From contig NZ_BONW01000013.1 of NCBI RefSeq assembly GCF_016862915.1, positions 496,001 to 560,000 of the forward strand: 64,000 bases of DNA, in the 5' to 3' direction. Below the pieces are notes generated by a model. It was not told where the DNA came from, searched no databases, and was given only the letters and a program-made list of their open reading frames with translations. Origin of the DNA: Plantactinospora endophytica (GTDB lineage: Bacteria; Actinomycetota; Actinomycetes; Mycobacteriales; Micromonosporaceae). The translations under genes were made by a program, and so were the position numbers. This document shows positions 25,988 to 33,366 of the stretch, one piece after another. Within the stretch, counting starts at the first letter, position 1. Every line of letters begins with the position of its first letter.

Positions 25988-28558
25988 TTGCCGCTGAATT
26001 CTTCCGGGCTGCCCACGATTGGATCGAAGTTGGCGGACAAGCAAGCCGACGGCGCGAGCAGGCAACCTGATTCGGAAGCGCAGCGTCAGTCGACGACGAG
26101 TCGGCGGCGTGGTCGGCAGCAGTCGATCAGACGACGCGTGATGAGGCTGGTGCTCATTCCCAGTGTCGTCGCCCTCGTCATCTGGCTCGTCGCCTCGGGA
26201 TACCTTGTTTTTCAGGGTTTCTACAACCGCGCGGTCGCCAACAGCGTCCGTGACGTGTCGATCCCGGCGGTTCCGGCGCTGGCGTCGCTCCAGCACGAGC
26301 GCCGGCTGAGCGTGGCCTACCTCGCCGAGTCGTCGAGGGACCTGAAGGCGCTGGCCGACCAGCGCAAGGAGACCGACGAGCGGCTGATCGCGCTGCGTAG
26401 CGCCGCGAACGCGGCACTGTCCAACGCGCCGCAGTCCATCACCACCCGCTGGCAGGCGTTGACGGACCAGTTGGACGAGCTGCCGAACCTGCGTCCGACG
26501 ATCGACTCCAGGGCGGCCAGCGGCTCCCGGGTCTACGACTTCTACAACGGTCTCCTGTCGGCCGCGACCATCCTCTTCGACACCCAGTCCCGGGTGGTGC
26601 CCGACGTCGAGGCGAGCCTGGGTGGCATCGCGGCGACGGAGGCGTTCCGGGTCAGCGACCAGATGTCCCGGGCCGGCTCGACGATCGACAGTGCGTTCAG
26701 CTCCCGCTCGCTCAACGAGCAGGAACACCTGGAGTTCACCGCCCTGGTCGGCGCCTACCGTGCCGCGCTCACCAACGTCGCGCCGCACCTGGAACCGGCC
26801 GCGCGGGCACGCTACGAGAGCATCACCGCCGGTGCGCCGTGGAAACAGCTCGTCGCCGCGGAGAACGCCCTGATCGGGGCCGGCGCCTGGGACGACGGCG
26901 TACCCCGGGGAATTCCGGTCAACCGGACCCGCTGGGAGACCATCACCCGGCAGGTCTCCGACGAGCTGATCAGCCTGGCCGTGCTACAGGCCGACGGGGT
27001 CTCGGCAAAGGCGCTGCACACCGGTAACAACCAACTTCTGACCGCGTCGCTCGGTAGTCTCCTCGCACTGTCGATCGCGGTCGCCGCGATCCTGTGGGCG
27101 CTCCGCCAGTCACGCATCCTGGTGGACCAGGCCCTCTCCGTCCGGCTGGCCCGACTCGGCCAGGACGCCGCCGCGATCGTGGACGAGCGTCTTCCGGCCA
27201 TGATGGCGCGGCTGCGGCGCCGGGAGAAGGTCGACCTCGCGGTCGAACTGCCCGGCCGGGACTACGGCAGTGACGAGATCGGCCAGGTCGCGGAGGTCAT
27301 CAACCGGTCCCTGAAGGCGGCGGCGGCAGCCGCGGTCGACGAGGCGAAGACCCGGGCCGCCGGTATCGCCATGCTGATGGGCGTGGCCCGTCGTCCGCAG
27401 CGTCCACTCCAGCGCGGCCTGAAGGTGATCGAGGAACTGCAGGACCGGGTCGGCGACGAGAAGCTGCTGACCGAACTCTTCGACATCAACCACCAGCTCA
27501 CCCAGACCCGACGGTTCCTGGAAAACCTGGTCATCCTCGCCGGTGGCCAGATCGGCCGCCGGTTCCAGAACCCCGTTCCGGTACGCCGGGTGCTGCTGGC
27601 CGCGTTCGCGGAGGCCCAGCAGTACCAACGGATCACCCTGCGTGGTGCGCCCGACGTGGCGCTGGCCGGCCGCGCCGTCGCCGGCACCATCCACCTGCTG
27701 GCCGAGCTGCTGGACAACGCGCTGGCGTTCTCCCCGCCGAAGACGACGGTCTGGGTGACCTGCAACGAGGTCAAGCACGGCGTCGCGATCGAGATCGAGG
27801 ACGGCGGCGTCGGGATGAACTCCGAGGCGCTACAGACCGCCAACGAACTGCTGGCGACGGCACCCACCCCGGACGTGGCGGCGCTGAAGGACGGCGCGCA
27901 GGTGGGTCTGCACGTCGTCGCCGAGCTCGCCAAGCGCGACGGCATCCAGGTGAGTCTCCGTACCTCCGCCTACGGCGGGCTGCTCGCCATCGTGCTGCTG
28001 CCCGACCGGCTGATCACCCCCGAGGCCGCCGGTTCCGGCTCGGACCGGACCGATCCCGAGCTTCTCCACCTGCCGGCGATGGCCGGTGCGGTGCCGGGCC
28101 GGGCCGGCACCGGTCACCGGATTCCACGCCCCGCGGGCGGCGGTCATGGCGGCGGAGTCGGTACGGTCACGAACGGGGCGGCCCAGGTACGCCGCGACCC
28201 TCGGACGGCCGAGAGCCGACGACCCGATCGGGCGGGCGAGATGAAGCGAGAGCGTCAGGTCAACGGCAGCGCCGGCACAACACCGGAAGCCTCCGCTCCC
28301 CGTGCGGCCGACGCCGGGGTGGCTCCGCCGCGACCCTCCCGCCCACCGCTGCCGAACCGGCAACCGCAGCAGCACATCGCGCCCGAACTGCGGGACGACA
28401 CCCCTGCTACGGGCACCGCCACACCGGCGGCCGGCACGGCGAGGACACCCGAGGAGGCCCGGGACCGGTTCACGCGGTACCAGCGGGCGTGGGCCGCCGG
28501 TAAGACAGATGGCAACGAGGAAGCGTCAACCAGCGACAACCAAGGCGGAAAAGCGTGA
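25988..28558 (+). CDS. cvnA: Conservon sensor histidine-kinase-like protein
   Basis: 856 residues. There are transmembrane helices at about 52-75 (LVLIPSVVALVIWLVASGYLVF) and 350-375 (ASLGSLLALSIAVAAILWAL), flanking a helical extracellular sensor of the nitrate/nitrite-sensing type. Residues 440-530 hold the dimerisation-like region with FDINHQLTQTRRFLENLVILAGG. The HATPase domain has N-box ELLDNALAFSPP and G1-box EIEDGGVGMN. The C-terminal 200 residues are a disordered Pro/Ala-rich tail. This matches CvnA proteins. The start is uncertain: TTG at 25988 or TTG at 26030. The stop overlaps the GTG of cvnB. It likely signals to the GTPase CvnD through CvnB and CvnC. Confidence 0.88.
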   Translation: MPLNSSGLPTIGSKLADKQADGASRQPDSEAQRQSTTSRRRGRQQSIRRRVMRLVLIPSVVALVIWLVASGYLVFQGFYNRAVANSVRDVSIPAVPALASLQHERRLSVAYLAESSRDLKALADQRKETDERLIALRSAANAALSNAPQSITTRWQALTDQLDELPNLRPTIDSRAASGSRVYDFYNGLLSAATILFDTQSRVVPDVEASLGGIAATEAFRVSDQMSRAGSTIDSAFSSRSLNEQEHLEFTALVGAYRAALTNVAPHLEPAARARYESITAGAPWKQLVAAENALIGAGAWDDGVPRGIPVNRTRWETITRQVSDELISLAVLQADGVSAKALHTGNNQLLTASLGSLLALSIAVAAILWALRQSRILVDQALSVRLARLGQDAAAIVDERLPAMMARLRRREKVDLAVELPGRDYGSDEIGQVAEVINRSLKAAAAAAVDEAKTRAAGIAMLMGVARRPQRPLQRGLKVIEELQDRVGDEKLLTELFDINHQLTQTRRFLENLVILAGGQIGRRFQNPVPVRRVLLAAFAEAQQYQRITLRGAPDVALAGRAVAGTIHLLAELLDNALAFSPPKTTVWVTCNEVKHGVAIEIEDGGVGMNSEALQTANELLATAPTPDVAALKDGAQVGLHVVAELAKRDGIQVSLRTSAYGGLLAIVLLPDRLITPEAAGSGSDRTDPELLHLPAMAGAVPGRAGTGHRIPRPAGGGHGGGVGTVTNGAAQVRRDPRTAESRRPDRAGEMKRERQVNGSAGTTPEASAPRAADAGVAPPRPSRPPLPNRQPQQHIAPELRDDTPATGTATPAAGTARTPEEARDRFTRYQRAWAAGKTDGNEEASTSDNQGGKA

Positions 28559-28992
28559 CCAACTCGACCTCCGGGAATGACCTCACCTGGATGCTGGACG
28601 AGCTAGTAGAGGTTCCCGACGTTGTCTACGCCGTCGTCCTGTCGACCGACGGGCTGATCGTCCAGAAATCCACCTCGCTGGCGCAGGACGCGGCGGAGCT
28701 GCTGGCCGCCGGTGCCTCGTCGCTGCACAGCGTGGCCGCCGGGATGGGCCGGCGGTTCGAGAGCGGGCAGGTGCTGCAGGTCATCATCGAGTACGACGGC
28801 CGGACCCTGTTCGTCGCCGCAGCCGGCCAGAACGCGCGGCTGGCCGTACTCTGTGAACAGACCGTCGACATGGGAACGGTCGCGTACGAGATGAGCCGGC
28901 TGGTAACCCGGATCGGTGAGCACCTCGGCGCCGAGGTACGCCGAACCGCGACGGCCGCCAATGGTCAGCAGGGCAGGGGTTATGGCGTATGA
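28555..28992 (+). CDS. cvnB: Roadblock/LC7 protein of conservon
   Basis: 145 residues. The roadblock/LC7 fold is clear: LDELVEVPDVVYAVVLSTDGL, then AELLAAGASSLHSVAAGMGR and GRTLFVAAAGQNARLAVL. In conservons this protein acts with the GTPase CvnD, probably regulating its nucleotide state. The GTG start overlaps the cvnA stop by four bases (GTGA), and its end overlaps the start of cvnC, so translation is coupled through the unit. Confidence 0.92.
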   Translation: MTNSTSGNDLTWMLDELVEVPDVVYAVVLSTDGLIVQKSTSLAQDAAELLAAGASSLHSVAAGMGRRFESGQVLQVIIEYDGRTLFVAAAGQNARLAVLCEQTVDMGTVAYEMSRLVTRIGEHLGAEVRRTATAANGQQGRGYGV

Positions 28993-29347
28993 CGTGTGGG
29001 ACGGTGACGACGAGGCGCAGGCCGGGCGGTTAGTGCCGCTGTACATCCTCGTCAACGGGCGGACGAGCCCGCGCAACACGAACCTCGACCTGGCCACCCA
29101 GGTCATCGCACTGCCGGTCGACCCGAGCCGACTGGAGCTGGAGTACCGGGAGATAATCGACCGCTGCGCCCGCTGGATATCGATCGCCGAGATCGGGGCC
29201 TATCTGCACCGACCGCTCACCATTACGAAGGTGATGGTGGACGTGCTGCTCGAACAGGGCTACGTGCGCGTCGGCGCGCCGGCACAGCAGAAGATCGCGG
29301 ATCGGCGCATTTTGGAAACGGTTCTCGCTGGCCTCGAGAGGCTTTAG
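28982..29347 (+). CDS. cvnC: DUF742 protein of conservon
   Basis: 121 residues. It matches the DUF742 layout: LVPLYILVNGRTSPR, then ISIAEIGAYLHRPLTITKVMVDVLLEQGYV and a C-terminal RRILETVLAGLERL. The middle is a winged-helix-like module with no known catalytic residues. The ATG at 28982 is preceded by AGCAGGGG and overlaps the cvnB stop; an open frame continues upstream inside cvnB but is not needed. CvnC is a component of the membrane signalling complex in Streptomyces conservons. Confidence 0.9.
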   Translation: MAYDVWDGDDEAQAGRLVPLYILVNGRTSPRNTNLDLATQVIALPVDPSRLELEYREIIDRCARWISIAEIGAYLHRPLTITKVMVDVLLEQGYVRVGAPAQQKIADRRILETVLAGLERL

Positions 29348-29363
29348 GCAAAGGGACTGCAAC

Positions 29364-29918
29364 GTGGATCGCAAGTCGGTCAAGGTCGTCGTGGCGGGCG
29401 GCTTCGGTACGGGCAAGACCACCCTGGTCGGCGCCGTAAGCGAGATTCCGCCGCTGACCACCGAGGAGGTGTTGACCCAGGCCAGCGTCGGCGTGGACGA
29501 CGTCACGGGGGTGGAGGGCAAGACGCGGACGACCGTCGCGCTCGACTTCGGACGGATCACCATCACCTCCGACGTGGTGCTCTACCTGTTCGGCACACCC
29601 GGGCAGGACCGGTTCTGGTTCATCTGGGACGAGCTGGCCCAGGGCGCGGTCGGCGCGGTAGTCCTGATCGACACCCGGCGGCTGGACACGAGTTTCCCGG
29701 CCGTCGACTACTTCGAGCGGCGGGGGATTCCGTTCGTCGCCGCCGTCAACCGGTTCTTCGGCGAGTGCCTCTACACCGAGGCGGAGATCCGGGCCGCGTT
29801 GAAGCTCGACGACGAGGTGCCGCTGCTCTGGTGCGATGCCCGGGACCGGGAGTCCAGCAAGAAGGCGCTGATCGGACTGGTCCGGCACGCGCTCGCCCGG
29901 ATGCCGGTGTCCAACTGA
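29364..29918 (+). CDS. cvnD: Conservon small GTPase
   Basis: 184 residues. P-loop is GGFGTGKTT, the G3 region is FGTPGQDRFWFIWDEL (TPGQ in place of the usual DxxGQ), and VAAVNRF occupies the position of the NKxD motif, which is degenerate here. These features are typical of the CvnD/MglA-like GTPases (ATP_bind_1). The GTG start lies 16 bases after cvnC. It closes the four-gene conservon, which links membrane sensing to GTPase switching and in streptomycetes affects development and antibiotic production. Confidence 0.92.
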   Translation: MDRKSVKVVVAGGFGTGKTTLVGAVSEIPPLTTEEVLTQASVGVDDVTGVEGKTRTTVALDFGRITITSDVVLYLFGTPGQDRFWFIWDELAQGAVGAVVLIDTRRLDTSFPAVDYFERRGIPFVAAVNRFFGECLYTEAEIRAALKLDDEVPLLWCDARDRESSKKALIGLVRHALARMPVSN

Positions 29919-29936
29919 TTCGACCGGCTCGACCTG

Positions 29937-29967
29937 CCTGGGCGGTGCGCCGGATCGGCCGCCCGGG
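29937..29967. terminator. Hairpin between convergent conservon and nucleotidyltransferase
   Basis: CCTGGGCGG and CCGCCCGGG form a 9-bp stem (one G-T pair) around a 13-base loop, 18 bases after the cvnD stop and before the minus-strand stop at 30009. Confidence 0.5.
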
Positions 29968-30008
29968 CCGGTGGACCGGGGGTGCGGCGTCGGTGCGGTG
30001 GTCGTACC

Positions 30009-30842
30009 TCAGTCACCCAGCCGTTCGCGCCAGTTCTCGAAGGCGCTGACCAGGTCGGCGGGCGCGCTCGCCTGGCGCAGCCGCCGTACCTGGTCTTCGG
30101 CGTAGCGCCGATACAGCGCAGTGAGGCCGGCTTCCAGCAGCGGTGCTGCGGCCGACGGATCCAGCGGCGCCCCCGACCGTACCTCGGCGGCCAGCCGGAC
30201 CAGGGGCGTTGCGACGGCCCCGGGCTGGACCAGATACCACCTGATGGCCTCGTCGTTGACGGCGGCCCGGCCCATCGTGACGGCGTTGCTGTAGAAGAAC
30301 CGGACCGGGAAGAGTACGGCCTTCGTGAACCACACCGGATCCTCTAGCAGGCGCCGGGGTCGGGCCAGCTCGGCGAGCACCTCGTCGGTCGCCAGCACCT
30401 GGACGGCGAACCGGGCACTGTCGACCAGCAGCTCGTCGGTGCCGGGAACGGCGACCTGCCGGGCCACGTCGGAGCCGAGCAGGAGCAGACCCTGCTCGGC
30501 CAGGTCGAGCCGGTCGATGGCGGGAAACCGCCCGTCGTCGTGACCTCGGCGCAGCGCGTCGAGCGAGCCCCAGAACACGGAGAGCTTGCGGTGCGGTTCG
30601 CCGCGCTCGCGCAGGGCCTGGAACGTCTCGGCGATCCGGTCGGCGTCGCCGCTGCGGGTGTCGGTCAGGATCACCGCCAGGTCGATGTCGCTGACCGCCG
30701 GGGCGTAGCCGCCGTGCGCGAGGCTGCCCAGCGCGTACCCGGCGACGAAGCGGTCGGCGAAGACCGTCCGGTGGGCGTGGGCGGCCTCCAGGGCGACCGC
30801 CCGCGCCGTGGTCGCCGGATCCGGCCCGATGACAGTGCTCAC
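30009..30842 (-). CDS. Nucleotidyltransferase-fold protein, coupled to prenyltransferase-oxidase
   Basis: 277 residues. The polymerase-beta-type nucleotidyltransferase motif is clear: GSLAHGGYAPAVSDIDLAV, with Gly39-Ser40 and metal ligands Asp52 and Asp54. The usual third carboxylate is not obvious near HRKLSVFWGS. The C-terminal half is helical and resembles the substrate-binding part of aminoglycoside/DUF4111-type transferases (DPVWFTKAVLFPVRFFYSNA). The GTG overlaps the TGA of the upstream fusion gene by four bases (GTGA), so the two proteins are made together. It could adenylylate the product of the upstream enzyme or act as self-resistance; both are inference. The fold call is firm, the substrate unknown. 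Confidence 0.85.
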   Translation of the reverse strand: MSTVIGPDPATTARAVALEAAHAHRTVFADRFVAGYALGSLAHGGYAPAVSDIDLAVILTDTRSGDADRIAETFQALRERGEPHRKLSVFWGSLDALRRGHDDGRFPAIDRLDLAEQGLLLLGSDVARQVAVPGTDELLVDSARFAVQVLATDEVLAELARPRRLLEDPVWFTKAVLFPVRFFYSNAVTMGRAAVNDEAIRWYLVQPGAVATPLVRLAAEVRSGAPLDPSAAAPLLEAGLTALYRRYAEDQVRRLRQASAPADLVSAFENWRERLGD

Positions 30843-32581
30843 GCGGCCGTGTCGCGTACGGCACACTCGGCGATGCGGTCGGAGACGACGGTGATGACCT
30901 GCCAGGCGCGATCGAGCACGGTCACGATGTCGTCCACGTTCCAGTCGCTGCGCTGCCGCAGGATCTCGTAGCCCATCTCCAGGTGCTCGACGTCGGCCTC
31001 GTCGTGCAGCGAGAAGTACGGATCGTTGGGGAAGGCGCGGACACCGGCCTTGCTCAGCGACAGGCTGCCGGCCTCCAGGGCCAGGTGTGCCAGGATCGCC
31101 CGCTGCACCCCGGGCAGCGTGGCGAACTGGTCGACGAACCACGACGCGCCCGCCTCGATGACCGGGTCCCAGACCACCCGCTGGTCCTCCGCCCGGGTGC
31201 GGGCGAGGATCTCGTCGTGGCCGATCTCCTCCCGCTGGTGTTCGAGGGCGATCGTCCGCAGGGCGAAGTCACTCTCGTAGGTGACCCGGGCGCTGATCAT
31301 CCGCTGGAAGGCGTTCGACCACGGCTGTAGGTAGGTGAGGACGGCCTTCTTGGTGGCGTCCGGGGTCGCCTCGTCCGCGAGCAGCCGGATGAGTCGGGAC
31401 GACTCGTACTCCTCCTGCCGCCCGGTGTTGAAGTCGGCGACGCGCTGTAGGTCCGGCTGGCTCATCGGGGTGATCCTCTCCATCGGGTACGCCGGGTCGA
31501 CGGGTGCGACCGGCGGCGCCGCGGGCTGGTGGTAGACGGGGAACCGGAAGTAGGTGGTGATGTCACCGGGGCGTCGTGCGGCCCGGTAGCTGACCAGTTC
31601 CAGGAGGCCCTGACTCTCGGCCAGGCTGGTCGGTGCCAGCGCGGCGGCGACGGCGTGCAACGGCCCGGGGTCCACCCCGGCACGGCGCAGCAGGTCGGCG
31701 GCGCGGTCGACCGCCTCCTGGTCGGAGGAGGTCAGGCTCGGCATCCGCAGGTACGTCGTGGACTCGGCGGCCCGGCCCAGGCCGGACCGGAACGCCAGGC
31801 AGGTCAACGCCTCCTGGCCCCCGTCGACCGGCGCACCGGTCAGCGTCTGGTACGCGGCCAGCGCCTCGTCGGTGTTGTGCGCCAACGCCACCGACGCCAT
31901 CCGGTCCAGTTCGCGGATTCCGGCGCCGTGGTTGCGGTAGTAGACCTTCGCCCGGGACTCCGCGGTGTCGGTCAGGTCGAGGCCGAGGAACTCGATCTCA
32001 CGCCGGCCGCCCTGGTCGTCCCCGTCCACCCGGCGGCGGGTGTCGTCCCACGCCTCGGCCATGCCCAGCCGCTCCATCGCCTGGCCCAGTGCGGCGGAGC
32101 GCTGCTCGGCCGGCCATGCGTACAGCCCGAAGTATGCCTTGTAGGCCGCCGGCCCGGGCGGGCGCCACGCCATCGAATACCACAGGGGTGCCGCCGCGAA
32201 GACCTCGCTGACCTGCTCGAAGCGGCGGGAGGTCGCGGCCAGGGCGGGCCGGACGCTGTCCGCATCCGACAGGCAGTCGAACAGTATTCGCAGCTCGGGG
32301 CGTCCGCCCGACCAGTTCAGCGACATCTCCGCCGGGAACCCGTCCGCCGCGACGAACGAGGGTTGGCGCGGCTCGTCCCCGATCCGTTCGTCGGCCCACG
32401 CCGGAAGCAGCTCGCGCAGCTCCCGAACGGTCCGCGTGGCCTGTCCGGCGGGCACGCCGAGCGCGTCGCACGCGCTGCCCCACAATCCACAGAGGAACTC
32501 GGCAAACCGCAGATCCCGCACGTGAGAGCCGCCAAACCAAGGGTTGCTCACCGTCCGGCCCAGGCTATGGTCCGAGCTCAT
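30839..32581 (-). CDS. Fused ABBA/DMATS prenyltransferase and haem-oxygenase-like diiron oxidase
   Basis: 580 residues in two domains. Residues about 15-350 match bacterial DMATS/ABBA aromatic prenyltransferases: AEMSLNWSGGRPELRILFD, AAYKAYFGLY, SRAKVYYRNH, TCLAFRSG...TTYLRMP, LVSYRAAR and TTYFRFPVY, including the Lys/Arg/Tyr positions that bind the diphosphate. A Pro-rich linker (350-370) leads to residues about 375-575, an all-helical TenA/haem-oxygenase-like iron redox domain. Candidate metal ligands are Glu451/452 and His455 (REEIGHDE), Glu503 (LALEAGS), and His526/Asp530/His533 (HDEADVEH). The ATG at 32581 lacks an obvious ribosome binding site; GTG at 32551 is an alternative. It is translationally coupled to the nucleotidyltransferase. 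Predicted: prenylation of an aromatic (perhaps indole) substrate plus oxidative tailoring. No substrate-making genes are adjacent. Confidence 0.8.
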   Translation of the reverse strand: MSSDHSLGRTVSNPWFGGSHVRDLRFAEFLCGLWGSACDALGVPAGQATRTVRELRELLPAWADERIGDEPRQPSFVAADGFPAEMSLNWSGGRPELRILFDCLSDADSVRPALAATSRRFEQVSEVFAAAPLWYSMAWRPPGPAAYKAYFGLYAWPAEQRSAALGQAMERLGMAEAWDDTRRRVDGDDQGGRREIEFLGLDLTDTAESRAKVYYRNHGAGIRELDRMASVALAHNTDEALAAYQTLTGAPVDGGQEALTCLAFRSGLGRAAESTTYLRMPSLTSSDQEAVDRAADLLRRAGVDPGPLHAVAAALAPTSLAESQGLLELVSYRAARRPGDITTYFRFPVYHQPAAPPVAPVDPAYPMERITPMSQPDLQRVADFNTGRQEEYESSRLIRLLADEATPDATKKAVLTYLQPWSNAFQRMISARVTYESDFALRTIALEHQREEIGHDEILARTRAEDQRVVWDPVIEAGASWFVDQFATLPGVQRAILAHLALEAGSLSLSKAGVRAFPNDPYFSLHDEADVEHLEMGYEILRQRSDWNVDDIVTVLDRAWQVITVVSDRIAECAVRDTAA

Positions 32582-33366
32582 GCGGCATAGAGTGACCCAT
32601 TAGACCCGGGGTGTCAATGCGAGTGAACACGCTTTCACATGCGCGAACCAAGGGCTTCCGTCGGTGCGACCCGAGGGTGGGTGTCGCCGGTTATCGCGCA
32701 GCGTGACATTGACCCACTTCGATTATTGGCGGCGTGCCGAGGATCCATTCTGTGAGGTGCGGAAATGTCGCGTCGGCTTGCTGGCCGCATCGGTCGCTCC
32801 GGATTGAGTTGATCACCCAGAGCGAACAAGATCCCCGGGGTGCTGCCGCGCCGGGCGGCGGCTGGTGCCGGTCGACGGCCCGGGTGGCGGGCTGACGTGG
32901 CTCAGAGCACCTGCCACCACCGCAGCGTGGCTGGGCTTCCGAGGTGCTGCTACCGCCGACGCCCCGCCGTACCCGGGGGCCGCTCGCAGTCGTGCGGCGG
33001 TCGGGATCGCGCCGAGCGGCCACCGGCCGGCGGCCACCCGCGTCCACGTCGACGGCCGCTGCGGAAGTGCTCGCCAGAAGGCGCATGATGACGGTGTCGG
33101 CGCCCTTCTGTCGAGTGAGATCATTGTCACAAAAGCCTATCCTGCTACTCGGACAGTGACGTCGACAGATTCGTTGGGTAATGGCTCCGACGCTGCGATT
33201 CCATTGAAGTGCATGAACTCTTTTTCCTGTGACTGCCGAACGTGTCCGTCAAACGGAATTGCTCACGGAGCGCAAACTGCGGAGGACCGACCCGCATCCT
33301 TTCCGTCGTCCCGACATCCGGGCGACGCGTGGCGGCCGGCGGCGATCGCGGGTAGGTCGAGCCGCG
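32582..33366. other. 785-base intergenic region with a second AT-rich island
   Basis: No gene is convincing on either strand. Bases about 33105-33260 are lower in GC and contain TTGTCACAAAAGC at 33124-33136, nearly the same as TTGTGACAAAAGC at 22967 in the other AT-rich island. The near side (32582-32640) presumably holds the promoter of the prenyltransferase operon, and the far side is the 3' flank of the DUF4132 gene. Confidence 0.4.
32623..32638. promoter_or_regulatory. Possible operator upstream of the prenyltransferase fusion
   Basis: GTGAACACGCTTTCAC contains arms GTGAA and TTCAC separated by six bases, about 42 bases upstream of the ATG. On the minus strand TTGACA and TAATGG occur just downstream of it, but at too short a spacing for a standard promoter, so the exact promoter is unclear. 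Confidence 0.3.
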
